This document shows, piece by piece, positions 44,208-53,745 of a DNA stretch of 64,000 nucleotides; the first letter of the stretch is position 1, and each line of letters starts with the position of its first letter. Below the pieces are notes generated by a model. The model was not told the origin of the DNA and made no database searches. It saw only the letters and a list, made by a program, of their open reading frames with translations. The translations under genes were made by a program, and so were the position numbers. Source of the stretch: JAGQVA01 sp041391725 (lineage in GTDB: Bacteria; Bacteroidota; Bacteroidia; J057); the NCBI GenBank assembly GCA_041391725.1, contig JAWKNL010000001.1, positions 372,001-436,000 on the forward strand. Reading direction: 5' to 3'.

Positions 44208-44966
44208 TTAACCATTATACATTGCCGTCACCAGCTTACCGATGTAGATGCCAAGGCCAGACTCCAGTATTACCAGAAGAAGGTTCATCTGCTCATGGTT
44301 GACGGTTGCTGGGCCGCGAAGGCTCAGAATGAGGAAAAATATAAGTCCGTACCCCAAAAGCATGGCATATACGGTCATCTGAAATCTGCGGCTCACATAA
44401 GGAGAACGGTCTTCGGCCTGGTTTCGGGTTTTGAGCCAGTCGTTAAACATCACCCCGATCCATGCGGCAAACAGCGGTACCATCATGGTTGCAGTGGTGA
44501 TAAATTCGCTGATAGAAATTGCGTCCACGGTTTTAAGAAACCATAAAAACAGGATCAATATTACCTTAATTGCGATCAGTAGCGCCATAATATGGCCGCG
44601 AAGTTTGCCTTCTCTTATCCCGCTCGTGCGAAGGGGAATTTTTGTTTCGGTTTCTTCCGGTCCGGTTTCCACCTCCGGGAGCAGCGGAACCTCCACATCA
44701 GGCACCAGGTCTTCCATTTCGTCGGCCAGTTCGAGCAGCGACTGGCGAATCTGGCTGCGGCGCTGCCGCAATACATCGGCAGAGACCGTATCCTGTTTTT
44801 TCTCCCGCTGATGTTCCCCCCACTGGGCGGAAAGCTGGATGATGCTGTTTTTCCAGGTTTCGAAGGCCGGAAGACGGGAGATTTCAAGCAGCCATTTTAC
44901 TACCGTTTCCTGCTCGCCCGAAGCGATTCGGTGCTGAAGATCGGGAAGAAGTTCACTGAGTTTCAT
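44208..44966 (-). CDS. Four-TM membrane protein with effector-associated-domain-like N-terminus
   Basis: 252 residues. The first 90 are a charged helical bundle resembling the effector-associated domains (EAD) of bacterial conflict systems: LPDLQHRIASGEQETVVKWL, then IIQLSAQWGEHQREKKQDTV and RRSQIRQSLLELADEMEDL (a stretch ending in S-LLEL-DE is the most typical part). After an acidic linker come four hydrophobic segments (ALLIAIKVILILFLWFL, TMMVPLFAAWIGVMF, TVYAMLLGYGLIFFLILSL, LLLVILESGLGIYIGKL). A membrane-embedded effector recruited through an EAD would fit. It overlaps the secreted-protein gene upstream by ATGA. The EAD assignment is from pattern memory and needs a profile search. Confidence 0.6.
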   Translation of the reverse strand: MKLSELLPDLQHRIASGEQETVVKWLLEISRLPAFETWKNSIIQLSAQWGEHQREKKQDTVSADVLRQRRSQIRQSLLELADEMEDLVPDVEVPLLPEVETGPEETETKIPLRTSGIREGKLRGHIMALLIAIKVILILFLWFLKTVDAISISEFITTATMMVPLFAAWIGVMFNDWLKTRNQAEDRSPYVSRRFQMTVYAMLLGYGLIFFLILSLRGPATVNHEQMNLLLVILESGLGIYIGKLVTAMYNG

Positions 44967-45958
44967 TCGACAAGAAGTTTTTCCAGTTGCATCGCAAAAC
45001 TATCGGCAAAATCTTTTAATAGCCCGGAAAACTCATTCTCCATATCAATAAACCCTTTGTTTAGGTTATTATAGGAACTGCCATAAAAGCCGGAACCGTA
45101 TTTGCCTTCTATTTCCACCGTAATACGCACACCGGAATAGGTTTCTTCATGGGTAATGGTAAAAAACAAAACCTCCCGCTTCATCCAGTTGCAATCCGAC
45201 AGGTTCAGACTTCGGAATATCTCGCATAAAGAATGCTGCGACTCATTTTCAAACACCACCCGGCAGAGATCAATCACTTTAAAGCGGAGCACATCTTTGT
45301 CGTATTCGCGTTTTACTTCCGGAAACCGCTGTTCGCAGGTTTGCTGTTTAAATTGCTGACTGGCGTAATTGTAAATTTTTTCATACACCAACTCTTTTGT
45401 CATTTGTTTTCGTATCTGGGTTTCAGACACTTTTTTATCGGTAAATGAAGGAGGCGTTATGTTAATTTTTCTGACAATGGATTTGGGGTTATATTCTTCC
45501 GTTATTACCCTGGCAGAGTCGGAATCAAAATATATCTCTCTTCCAAAAAGTTTGGGTTCTCCGGGTGTGTAGGTATCATAGACATACACCCCGACATTGG
45601 CTTCGGGAGAAATATCGGAAAGTGTAATCCATTTGTAAAACAATGTCTGTTCGAGGCTCAGGGAATGCTCTTGTTCAAAAGAGGATTTCAGCGTTTCCCA
45701 GGCATTGACGATATATTCGGTATCTCCGGGGCGGGAAAAAGCGAGGTACAATATCACATCTTTTTCTTCCACAGCAAGGTCATGCACGTGAAGTATTTTT
45801 CCAATACCGCTGTGGTCCAGCCAGCGCTGGTAGCGGTCTTTTTGCCCGTGGAGATACTCCATTTCCGCGCGAAAATCTGCCACCTGGGCCTGGGTGGAAA
45901 AATGAAAAACAGGTATCATAACCGTTAAAACCAATAATGGGGAAACAAACCTTAACAT
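44963..45958 (-). CDS. Uncharacterised secreted protein
   Basis: A 331-residue protein I do not recognise. A signal peptide (LLVLTVMIPVFHFSTQAQ) is followed by mixed alpha/beta sequence (ILHVHDLAVEEKDVILYLAF, YKWITLSDISPEANVGVYVY). Five cysteines lie in the second half (TCEQRF, IDLCRV, HSLCEIF, LSDCNW region), possibly in disulfides. The end is helical (FADSFAMQLEKLLVE). It is translationally coupled to the EAD-like membrane gene, so the two probably work together at the envelope. The Uma2 gene upstream ends 12 bases before its start. Confidence 0.75.
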   Translation of the reverse strand: MLRFVSPLLVLTVMIPVFHFSTQAQVADFRAEMEYLHGQKDRYQRWLDHSGIGKILHVHDLAVEEKDVILYLAFSRPGDTEYIVNAWETLKSSFEQEHSLSLEQTLFYKWITLSDISPEANVGVYVYDTYTPGEPKLFGREIYFDSDSARVITEEYNPKSIVRKINITPPSFTDKKVSETQIRKQMTKELVYEKIYNYASQQFKQQTCEQRFPEVKREYDKDVLRFKVIDLCRVVFENESQHSLCEIFRSLNLSDCNWMKREVLFFTITHEETYSGVRITVEIEGKYGSGFYGSSYNNLNKGFIDMENEFSGLLKDFADSFAMQLEKLLVE

Positions 45959-45970
45959 AACCGCATTTTG

Positions 45971-46618
45971 TTAATTAACGTCAACCTCTTTGGTTTCGTA
46001 TTCTGCCATTTCTTCTTCGGCGAGGTTGACTTCGGGGCCAAAGGTGATGCCTTCATATATCGCCGCTACGGAAATACGGGTTTCCAGTTCGGGGAGGTCG
46101 ATGGTCTGTTCGGGTGATTCGTAAAACACCACTTCCCATCTGCCCTCCGCATTCCGGCGGTAGTGGTAAATGGCGCATTCGGTTTGTTCCACAATCAGGT
46201 AATGGCGCAGAGACGAAAGACTGAGATATTCGCGGAGCTTCAGGCCCAGGTCTTTGCTTCGGGTGCTTTCGGAGAGGACTTCTACGATAATCACCGGGTT
46301 TCGCACGCCGTTTTGCGCCTGAAGATCGAGTGGCTGGCAGGTGACAACCCCGTCGGGGTAAAAATATTTTTCGCCGTCGGGGCGAAAGACTTTGGTTTCC
46401 TGAAACCGGGCTTTGCAGCCTTTCCTTCTGGCAGCAGGGGCTATCTGAAGGGTGAGATTGGTGCAGAGATCGCTATGCCGGTTACTGGCACCGGCCAGAC
46501 ATACGATTTCGCCGTCGTAGTATTCGTAGCGAAGGTCGCTTTCCTTTTCCAACTGGCGGTAGGTTTCCCATGACCAGGGTTCCAGGGGGTTGTACAGGGG
46601 TTGGTTTTGCATATTCAT
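45971..46618 (-). CDS. Uma2-family putative endonuclease
   Basis: 215 residues of Uma2/DUF820. The core is YEYYDGEIVCLAGASNRHSD, the PD-like YFYPDGVVTCQ and the active-site strand NPVIIVEVLSESTRSKDLG followed by YLSLSSLRHYLIVEQ. These residues make the restriction-endonuclease-like fold, but a DNA-cutting role is unproven. A second, divergent copy starts 14 bases upstream. Confidence 0.88.
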   Translation of the reverse strand: MNMQNQPLYNPLEPWSWETYRQLEKESDLRYEYYDGEIVCLAGASNRHSDLCTNLTLQIAPAARRKGCKARFQETKVFRPDGEKYFYPDGVVTCQPLDLQAQNGVRNPVIIVEVLSESTRSKDLGLKLREYLSLSSLRHYLIVEQTECAIYHYRRNAEGRWEVVFYESPEQTIDLPELETRISVAAIYEGITFGPEVNLAEEEMAEYETKEVDVN

Positions 46619-46632
46619 TCGTGGTTGTAGCT

Positions 46633-47217
46633 TTAATTCATTATATTTTCCATTCCAAAATAAATGTCCTCCACATTCAGCCTGATTCCCAAAGCGGGTA
46701 AATCGGCTGTTTGCCCGGGAGCAGTAAGGGTCTGTATTCTCCAGGTATCATCTTCGGCTCGGGAGAATATTTCAATCACCACTTTATCCTGGCTGATCAG
46801 CATATATTCTCTCAGGCTGGACAACTGGCGATATCCCCAAAATTTTTCTCCCCTGTCCAGCGACTCTGTACTTTCTGAGAGAATTTCCACTACCAGCACC
46901 GGATTGGTAATTGCCTGCGTCTCTTTCTGATCTCTTTCCACCGGGCCACATACGACCGAAAGATCAGGATAAAACCTTCGCCGTACCGACTGAATCGCCA
47001 CTTTTACGTCGCTGCTGAATGTACGACAGGGTTTTCCCGCAGCACGCAGGGCATTATTAAGGGCTGTGTCTGTATTCACCTGAAGCTGTCCATATTCCGG
47101 AGACCCTCCTGCCATGGCGAGAATATGCCCATCGTAATATTCATACCGTTCCTTTGAACTGGCTTCAATTTCAATATACGTCTCCAGTGTGGTGGGAAGT
47201 ATGGCTTTTTGCCCCAT
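46633..47217 (-). CDS. Uma2-family putative endonuclease
   Basis: 194 residues with the same landmarks: RYEYYDGHILAMAGGSPEYG, RRFYPDLSVVCG, NPVLVVEILSESTESLDRG and YRQLSSLREYMLIS. It differs from the neighbour at most positions, so this is an old tandem pair rather than a recent duplication. It is the first gene of the minus-strand run ending at the EAD-like protein. Confidence 0.88.
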   Translation of the reverse strand: MGQKAILPTTLETYIEIEASSKERYEYYDGHILAMAGGSPEYGQLQVNTDTALNNALRAAGKPCRTFSSDVKVAIQSVRRRFYPDLSVVCGPVERDQKETQAITNPVLVVEILSESTESLDRGEKFWGYRQLSSLREYMLISQDKVVIEIFSRAEDDTWRIQTLTAPGQTADLPALGIRLNVEDIYFGMENIMN

Positions 47218-47353
47218 AGTTTATTCTGTTTCTCCCCCTAAAATACACAAACTTTTCCTTTATTCCAGCCTCAGGGCTTTTCCGCGAAATCGGTAGTTGG
47301 GTTTGGGATTTGTCCGGGGTAATTTGAATATTGGAACCCTAATTACGACTTAC

Positions 47354-48316
47354 ATGAAAAACTACTCCCTTTCCCGAAGAAATCTGCTTACCGGCCTGGG
47401 TGCTGCTGCCGGACTATCCTTATTCCCCGGCCAGCTTTTCAGCCGGAATGATGAAGTGGAATTATCCTCTTCTGTCAAACACAATTTCTCCTTCTGCCTC
47501 AATACCAGCACCATCATGGGGCAAAAAGTAGGTTTGGTAAAAGAAATTGAAATCGCTGCCAAAGCGGGTTACGATGCCATTGAAATATGGATTCGCTCCC
47601 TCGAACAATACCTGAGCGAAGGGGGAAACCTCAAAGACCTGAAAAAACGTATCGATGACCTCGGCATTAAAGTCGCTGATGCCATCGGCTTCGCTCCCTG
47701 GATCGTCGATGACAACGATACCCGAATCAAAGCGCTCGAACAGGCCAAAAAGGAAATGGATATGCTCGCTCAGATTGGCTGCCCCCGTCTCGCTGCTCCA
47801 CCCGCAGGTGCGACCAACATAGGCGGCCTCGACTTGTACAAAGCAGCAGAGCGTTTCCGCGCCCTGGTCGAACTCGGCCAGCAGATGTCGGTAAACCCTC
47901 AACTGGAAGTATGGGGTTTCTCCAAAAATCTTTCCCGCCTCAGTGAAGTGTTATTCGTAGCTGCCGAATGCGGCCACCCGCAGACGCGTATTCTGCCCGA
48001 TATCTACCATCTGTATAAAGGCGGGTCCGACTTCGACGGGCTCAAACTGATGAGCGGGCCACTGATCGAAATTTTCCACGTCAATGACTATCCCGCCGAA
48101 CCTGCCCGCACAGATATTGCCGATAAAGACCGCGTGTATCCGGGCGACGGTGTGGCCCCGGTCAGTGATATCCTCCGCGACCTCAACCAGCCTGGAACGC
48201 CCAAAATTCTTTCGCTGGAACTGTTTAACCGCACACTTTGGGAGCAGGATGCTTTGGAGGTAGCCAAAACCGGGCTGGCAAAAATGAAGTCAGCCGTAGC
48301 CCTGGCGATTCAATAG
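47354..48316 (+). CDS. Sugar phosphate isomerase/epimerase-like TIM-barrel protein, exported
   Basis: An AP-endonuclease-2 type TIM barrel. I chose ATG 47354 because it begins a twin-arginine-like signal (SRRNLLTGLGAAAGLSLF). The barrel shows EIAAKAGYDAIEIWIRS, a metal-binding-like LPDIYHLYKGGSDF and EIFHVNDYPA, and the late LSLELFNRTLWEQD. Such proteins are usually isomerases or epimerases of sugars or inositols; the substrate is not evident. It converges on the ChaN-like gene, overlapping it by 7 bases at the 3' ends. Confidence 0.85.
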   Translation: MKNYSLSRRNLLTGLGAAAGLSLFPGQLFSRNDEVELSSSVKHNFSFCLNTSTIMGQKVGLVKEIEIAAKAGYDAIEIWIRSLEQYLSEGGNLKDLKKRIDDLGIKVADAIGFAPWIVDDNDTRIKALEQAKKEMDMLAQIGCPRLAAPPAGATNIGGLDLYKAAERFRALVELGQQMSVNPQLEVWGFSKNLSRLSEVLFVAAECGHPQTRILPDIYHLYKGGSDFDGLKLMSGPLIEIFHVNDYPAEPARTDIADKDRVYPGDGVAPVSDILRDLNQPGTPKILSLELFNRTLWEQDALEVAKTGLAKMKSAVALAIQ

Positions 48317-49194
48317 GTTTTGGTCATGGTTTCGGGCACGACAATCGTATAGTCTGCCTTACCTTTGTTTTCTTCGTCCACTGCGTCTGTGGATTCCTGT
48401 TCGACCAGGGTAATATTGGTTATTTGTAACCCCGGGCGGTACTGGTTTACATACCAGATTATGCCTTCTTTGGAGTCAGAATGGTAGGAGCCGTTGATGT
48501 GGAGGAAAATCGTGTTTTCGCCCATATTTTCGAGGAGAAAATGCGCCATGGTAGCATCTTTTACGGCCTGTGCTGCAATAAATCTACGCAGTTTTTCCTC
48601 GTCCATATTGTGGCCGCCCATCAGGTTTTTCATCGCCTGATAGGAAGGCAGGTCGTAATCTATGGGAATAGGAACCGGAGCAATAAAAACCTTCTCGTGA
48701 GGGGGAAGCGTATCGAGATAACTGAGTCCCTGCGTAAAGACAATCCGGGCATAACGCCGGGGAATATTGGTACCGATCACATCGACGGAGTTTTCCATAC
48801 AAAAATCCACGATAGGCCGGTAATCGGTTTCGTAGTTATTCCACAAGTCCAGGGTATCCTTCAACTGCTTGTCGGTAAGCTGGCCGTTCATATATTGTTC
48901 GAGACGGGCCTGCTGGTGGCGTTCAAACATTTCCATACCCACGGTAAGCACTTTATCGGCGGTATTGTCGTGGAGGTCGCGGGTAAGTTCAAATTCAAGC
49001 CAGTGGGCGATGGGGTTGTTGTGAAGTTCGCCGAAAAACACAATATCGGCCTGCTGCAGCCTGCCGAGCATTTTTCCATATGAGATTTCCTTTCCTTTCC
49101 GGTCAAAAATCCGGTAGGCAGGTTTTTCCTGAGACATAAGCGGGAAAAAATAAATCAGACACCCCAGGAGTGCCCAAATGGTTTTTTTTGTCAT
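48310..49194 (-). CDS. ChaN-like / haem-binding uptake family protein (Tiki-like fold)
   Basis: 294 residues with a signal peptide (ALLGCLIYFFPLMSQ). The family motif ADIVFFGELHNNPIAHWLE is at residues about 48-66, and the second signature is LTVGMEMFERHQQ. The C-terminal NTIFLHINGSYHSDSKEGI has the conserved His pair. ChaN proteins bind haem or iron; related Tiki proteins are metalloproteases. Either role is possible here. Confidence 0.85.
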   Translation of the reverse strand: MTKKTIWALLGCLIYFFPLMSQEKPAYRIFDRKGKEISYGKMLGRLQQADIVFFGELHNNPIAHWLEFELTRDLHDNTADKVLTVGMEMFERHQQARLEQYMNGQLTDKQLKDTLDLWNNYETDYRPIVDFCMENSVDVIGTNIPRRYARIVFTQGLSYLDTLPPHEKVFIAPVPIPIDYDLPSYQAMKNLMGGHNMDEEKLRRFIAAQAVKDATMAHFLLENMGENTIFLHINGSYHSDSKEGIIWYVNQYRPGLQITNITLVEQESTDAVDEENKGKADYTIVVPETMTKTY

Positions 49195-49229
49195 TCTGCA
49201 ATATACAACTTCCCGGACAGAAAAGAAGA

Positions 49230-49532
49230 TCAGACGCGGACTTCCTTCACCTGATAATAAAATCCGTCGGAAACTTCAAAAAAATAGGTTCCTGAATTGA
49301 GATTACTTACAGTGTATTCGAGTCTTCCGGTATGCTCGGGCTCTTTTTGCTCCTGAAGCAAAACGTTGCCGGTTTCATCCATCACTCTGATAATGGATTC
49401 ATCTTCTGCAAAAGGGCTAAGTTCGACCCGGAGGTGCGCATCGTCGTTGTCAGGATTTACGATAAAGCCAACCGTAGAGCGAGGTTGTGTCGAATGAGAA
49501 TCGGGATAATGTTTCTTTTCAACAGAGACCAT
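49230..49532 (-). CDS. Small protein like a T9SS sorting domain
   Basis: 100 residues. The fold resembles an isolated type IX C-terminal domain (HLRVELSPFAEDESIIRVMD, LLQEQKE and SNLNSGTYFFEVSDGFYYQV). There is no obvious signal peptide; the first 25 residues are polar. It could be a stand-alone accessory protein or the remaining end of a longer gene. It is probably in its own transcript, following the terminator at 49608. Confidence 0.55.
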   Translation of the reverse strand: MVSVEKKHYPDSHSTQPRSTVGFIVNPDNDDAHLRVELSPFAEDESIIRVMDETGNVLLQEQKEPEHTGRLEYTVSNLNSGTYFFEVSDGFYYQVKEVRV

Positions 49533-49607
49533 GAGTATGGTGGTATAAGGCCAGGTTTGGGAAAAATGTTTAGCTATGGTATTAAAGCAAAAACCAAGCC
49601 AATGAAA

Positions 49608-49637
49608 ATACCCGGACTATCATACAAGTCCGGGTAT
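49608..49637 (-). terminator. 11-bp perfect hairpin downstream of the DUF4412 gene
   Basis: ATACCCGGACT (49608-49618) pairs with AGTCCGGGTAT (49627-49637). On the minus strand it follows the DUF4412 stop and is succeeded by TTTTCATTGG, a short T-tract. Confidence 0.65.
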
Positions 49638-49682
49638 CGCATATTTTTATTTTTTGAATAATTCCAGATTGATATTAACTGA

Positions 49683-50675
49683 TTATTTACCAAACATGGA
49701 ACCCAGCGAACTCATATCGGTAACTGTATATCCGTCGGTAGAAAAAACTCCGGCATTTACAGAACCGATTTTCAGGTTTTTGATGAAAATATCCGTGGTT
49801 TCGTCTTTTCCTTTGGTTTCGATATGCGATTCGAGCATAAACCCATTGATTTTATATACGTTGGTAAAATCTGTCATCCCGCCATTGCTGTCTTTGACTT
49901 TTACAAAGTCGGTAAGTGAAGTCACATCCATGCTGATTTCTTCGGTCAGCCACACGTGATTGATTTCCTTATCAGTTTCTACGATGTATTCTTTACAGTT
50001 ATAACCTTCAATTACGCGGGTTTTTCCGGTTGGAGTAACGGAATAAGTGCCCTTGTCAACCGATGTATTGGATACGCCGACTTTGATATTGGGGATTTTG
50101 GTAATCATGGCGGTTTTTTCATCGCCTTTGATCATCTTCATGGTCGATTTTCGGGTCTGCCGGTCGTAAATCATAATCATTTCTGAAACATCCTCATCCT
50201 GGCTTTCCATTTCCGTAGCGAACTGAAACTTATCGATATGATAGTTCATAGTGACGGGGTTGTCTTTTTTGAGTTTACCACTTTTATATTCCGAGCTGGA
50301 AAGGGTAAAACTGCCGATAAAAGTACTGGGCTGGACCGCTACGGGAGCAGATTCTTCTTCATCCATTGAGATGGTAACTTCACTTTCATCAGATTTGATG
50401 GTTACATTGCCGTTTTCATCAGAAGAAATCTCTGTATCGGGGTTACCATCGCCATCGGTATCCACTTCACCCGCTTCTTTTTTCTTTTTGTTGAAAATAT
50501 TGTCCAGCGCATCATCAATCGCTTCGTCCACCTTGCGATCCACACGCTGATCCACTTTTCTTTTAACCTTATTTCCAACATTAATCTGAGCGAAAACGGA
50601 ACTTGTTCCGACAAAAAACATCAGGAGTAAACAAATAGCAGTAATAGTTCCAAAGGAAGTTTGTTTGTTTTTCAT
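49683..50675 (-). CDS. DUF4412 domain secreted protein
   Basis: 330 residues with a signal peptide (ICLLLMFFVGTSSVFAQ). A basic-acidic helix (NKVKRKVDQRVDRKVDEAID) leads to an acidic, Ca-binding-like VDTDGDGNPDTE. The DUF4412 region (about 140-315) includes ETKGKDETTDIFIKNL, IEGYNCKEYIVETDKEINH and AGVFSTDGYTV. The family is periplasmic or surface and of unknown function, often linked to cell stress in Bacteroidota. It starts about 100 bases before the end of the uvrA region. Confidence 0.85.
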   Translation of the reverse strand: MKNKQTSFGTITAICLLLMFFVGTSSVFAQINVGNKVKRKVDQRVDRKVDEAIDDALDNIFNKKKKEAGEVDTDGDGNPDTEISSDENGNVTIKSDESEVTISMDEEESAPVAVQPSTFIGSFTLSSSEYKSGKLKKDNPVTMNYHIDKFQFATEMESQDEDVSEMIMIYDRQTRKSTMKMIKGDEKTAMITKIPNIKVGVSNTSVDKGTYSVTPTGKTRVIEGYNCKEYIVETDKEINHVWLTEEISMDVTSLTDFVKVKDSNGGMTDFTNVYKINGFMLESHIETKGKDETTDIFIKNLKIGSVNAGVFSTDGYTVTDMSSLGSMFGK

Positions 50676-50781
50676 TTTAGATAAAAGTTAAATTTCAGGT
50701 GTTTAGTCCGTCTTATTAGACGTGACAAAGTTACAAACCTGACCTATTAACGAAAAAAAAATCCATTTTTTCGGAAATACT

Positions 50782-53544
50782 TCAAACCGCCAGTTTTTCT
50801 TTGAGGTAACGCGCTGTGTATGAGGCAGAAATATCGAGTAGCCCTTCCGGCCTTCCCTGATAAAGCAGTTGCCCGCCCTGATCTCCGCCTTCAGGTCCCA
50901 GGTCAATAATCCAGTCTGCACATTTGATGACATCGAGGTTGTGCTCAATGATGAGTACGGTATTGCCCATTTCTACCAGTTCGTTGATTGCTCTGAGAAG
51001 TTTTTTGATATCCTCAAAATGAAGGCCGGTGGTTGGTTCGTCGAATATATAAAATGCTCCCTGAGACTGGGAAGTCTGGCTGAGAAAGAACGCGAGTTTC
51101 ATTCGCTGCGCCTCTCCGCCGGAGAGGGTGCTGGTGCTCTGTCCCATTCGCAGATACCCCAGCCCTACCCTGTCGAGGATTTCGAGCTTTTCGGCCAGCT
51201 TGGGTACATCCCCAAAAAACGCCATGCCTTCGTGAATGGTCATATTGAGCACATCGTCAATATTTTTCCCATTATAAGCCACCTCCAGCACATGGCGCTT
51301 GAAGCGTTTTCCATGGCAAACATCGCAGAGAAGTTTTACGTCGGGCAAAAACTGCATTTCTACCGTCACATACCCTTCTCCCTGACAATTGTCACATCTT
51401 CCGCCTTCTATATTAAAGGAAAAGTCGCCGGGCTTCAGTGATTTGATTTTGGCGATCTGCTGTTTGGCAAACAGGTCGCGGATATGGTCATAGGCTTTGA
51501 TATAGGTGACAGGATTGGAGCGGCTGCTGCGCCCGATCGGCTGCTGATCCACCATCTCAACCAGCTTGATCTGGTCTGCGTCTCCGCCCAGTGATTTCAG
51601 AAAACCGCCGCGCTCACCCGGCTGGCTGAGTTTTTTGCGAAGTGCCGGATACAGGATTTTTTCAATCAGCGTGGTTTTACCCGAACCGCTGACTCCGGTT
51701 ACGACGGTGATTCCATACAGCGGAATTTCTACATCCACTCCTTTCAGATTATGCATCCGGGCGCCTGCGAGCTGGATTCGGCTGGCATTTTTTCGCCGGA
51801 AAGAAGGGACGGGGATGCTGTCTTTCCCTGTGAGATAATTGGCGGTAAGGGTATTGGCACCTGACAATTCCTCATATTTTCCATTGAAAACAATTTCTCC
51901 GCCAAGTTCTCCCGCTCCTGGTCCCAGGTCGATGAGCTGGTCAGCTTTTTTCATTATGCCTTCGTCGTGTTCCACCACGACTACCGTATTTCCCTGGTCG
52001 CGCAGGGATTCGAGGACATTTATGAGTTTGTCGGTGTCGCGCGCATGAAGGCCGATGCTGGGTTCGTCGAGAATATACATAGAACCCACGAGTCCGCTCC
52101 CCAGCGAGGTTGCCAGACGGATACGCTGCATTTCGCCACCGGAGAGCGTATTGATTTTGCGGTTGAGGGTAAGGTAACCCACACCTACTTTATGAAGATA
52201 TTCGAGTCGCGCGACAATTTCTGCGATCACTCTTTTGGCGATGATCTGCTCAGTTTCTTCGAGATTCAGGCCTTTTATAGCGGGAAGGAGGTCGGAAAGC
52301 TGCATAAACAGCAGATCGCCGATTGTGTATCCATCCACCTTTACATACTCTGCGTCCTTGCGTATGCGGCTGCCTTTGCAATCGGGGCAGTTGGTATATC
52401 CGCGAAAACGGGCAAGCATGACGCGGTACTGGATTTTATGGGGCTGAGACGCCAGATATTCAAAAAAACCGGTGATTCCCGGTACACCATTTACCCCATT
52501 CCACAACATGTCTTTCTGTTCTTTTGAGAGATCCATATAGGGACGGTGAATAGGGAATCCGGCGGGAAAGGCGGCATCTATCCATTCCTGCTGAAAACGT
52601 CCCATGCTTTCTCCCCGCCAGGGAACCACCGCGCCCTCATACACAGAGAGGCCGGGATCGGGGATGACAAGTTCTTCATCAATACCCAGAATGCGGCCAA
52701 AACCCTCACAGGTAGCGCAGGCGCCATAGGGATTGTTGAAACTGAAAAAGTTGACCGAAGGGCGTTCGAAGGAAATGCCATCGGCGTCAAACCTTTCGGA
52801 GAAATGGCGGACAGTGGTATCATTGACCGAAACCATGCAGGCGCCGTGTCCTTCCTGATAGGCAGTCTGCACACTATCGGCCAGGCGGCTGCGCAGGTCG
52901 CGGAGGTTTTCTTTGGCGAGAATCAGACGGTCAATCAGGAGGGTAATGGTTTCGGGCGAATGTTTTCCCGCCGTTTCCATTTCCTCTTCAATGAATTTTA
53001 CTTCATTTTCCACCACGATACGGGTAAATCCTTTCTGGAGAGAAAGTGCCAGTTCGGCTTTATATCCTTTGGAGCGAACTTTTATTTCTGCGAGTATATG
53101 AATCCGGCTTCCTTCTTCGTTGTCTGTAATATAGTCCACGACATCGCCGACTGTATCACTGGTGACCAATTTTCCGGACACTGGTGAATACGTTTTGCCC
53201 GCCCGGGCAAAAAGGAGCTTCAAAAAGTCATAAATTTCTGTTACAGTGCCCACGGTAGAGCGCGGGTTGGAGGTGCTGACCTTCTGCTGAATGGCCATTG
53301 CAGGGGAAATTCCCTGAATATAATCCACGTCAGGCTTCTCCATTCGCTCAAGAAACTGCCTTGCGTAGGAGCTCAGGCTTTCGACATACCGGCGCTGGCC
53401 TTCGGCATAAAGTGTGTCAAAAGCGAGAGAAGATTTGCCTGAGCCACTCACTCCGGTAATGACTACGAGCCGTTCACGGTCAATTTTTAACGAAACATTC
53501 TTGAGATTATTGACTCTGGCATTCTTTATGTATATATGTTCCAT
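50782..53544 (-). CDS. uvrA: Excinuclease ABC subunit A
   Basis: Damage-recognition ATPase of nucleotide excision repair, 920 residues. The start chosen is ATG 53544 (MEHIYIKNARVNNLKNV), the usual UvrA N-terminus; an upstream extension to 53646 is not conserved. There are two ABC modules: Walker A GVSGSGKSS and GVSGSGKTT, and signatures LSGGEMQRIRLA and LSGGEAQRMKLA. The zinc sites are CATCEGFG with NCPDCKGSR, and CDNCQGEGY with CDVCHGKRF. The DNA-interaction motif SSYARQFLERMEKPDVDYI is intact. No frameshift is seen. Confidence 0.97.
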   Translation of the reverse strand: MEHIYIKNARVNNLKNVSLKIDRERLVVITGVSGSGKSSLAFDTLYAEGQRRYVESLSSYARQFLERMEKPDVDYIQGISPAMAIQQKVSTSNPRSTVGTVTEIYDFLKLLFARAGKTYSPVSGKLVTSDTVGDVVDYITDNEEGSRIHILAEIKVRSKGYKAELALSLQKGFTRIVVENEVKFIEEEMETAGKHSPETITLLIDRLILAKENLRDLRSRLADSVQTAYQEGHGACMVSVNDTTVRHFSERFDADGISFERPSVNFFSFNNPYGACATCEGFGRILGIDEELVIPDPGLSVYEGAVVPWRGESMGRFQQEWIDAAFPAGFPIHRPYMDLSKEQKDMLWNGVNGVPGITGFFEYLASQPHKIQYRVMLARFRGYTNCPDCKGSRIRKDAEYVKVDGYTIGDLLFMQLSDLLPAIKGLNLEETEQIIAKRVIAEIVARLEYLHKVGVGYLTLNRKINTLSGGEMQRIRLATSLGSGLVGSMYILDEPSIGLHARDTDKLINVLESLRDQGNTVVVVEHDEGIMKKADQLIDLGPGAGELGGEIVFNGKYEELSGANTLTANYLTGKDSIPVPSFRRKNASRIQLAGARMHNLKGVDVEIPLYGITVVTGVSGSGKTTLIEKILYPALRKKLSQPGERGGFLKSLGGDADQIKLVEMVDQQPIGRSSRSNPVTYIKAYDHIRDLFAKQQIAKIKSLKPGDFSFNIEGGRCDNCQGEGYVTVEMQFLPDVKLLCDVCHGKRFKRHVLEVAYNGKNIDDVLNMTIHEGMAFFGDVPKLAEKLEILDRVGLGYLRMGQSTSTLSGGEAQRMKLAFFLSQTSQSQGAFYIFDEPTTGLHFEDIKKLLRAINELVEMGNTVLIIEHNLDVIKCADWIIDLGPEGGDQGGQLLYQGRPEGLLDISASYTARYLKEKLAV

Positions 53545-53745
53545 GTTGGATATTACGTTAAGCGATTTGGAAAGGATTATATCAATTGATATATTTGTTT
53601 TACTGAATTGAAAGTCATATCCATTTTTAAGTCCGATACGATACAAATTGCAGCTGAATCGATGTTTTTCCCTACACGATCACAGTGCGTAGAACTTAAA
53701 AGACTCGTATGACAAATATCTACGTGACTCACTAAATTCGATGTC

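Noticed and set aside
53545..53646. 34-residue UvrA N-terminal extension
   Set aside because: UvrA proteins start at the MEHIYIKNAR-type segment and the extension is AT-rich non-conserved sequence.
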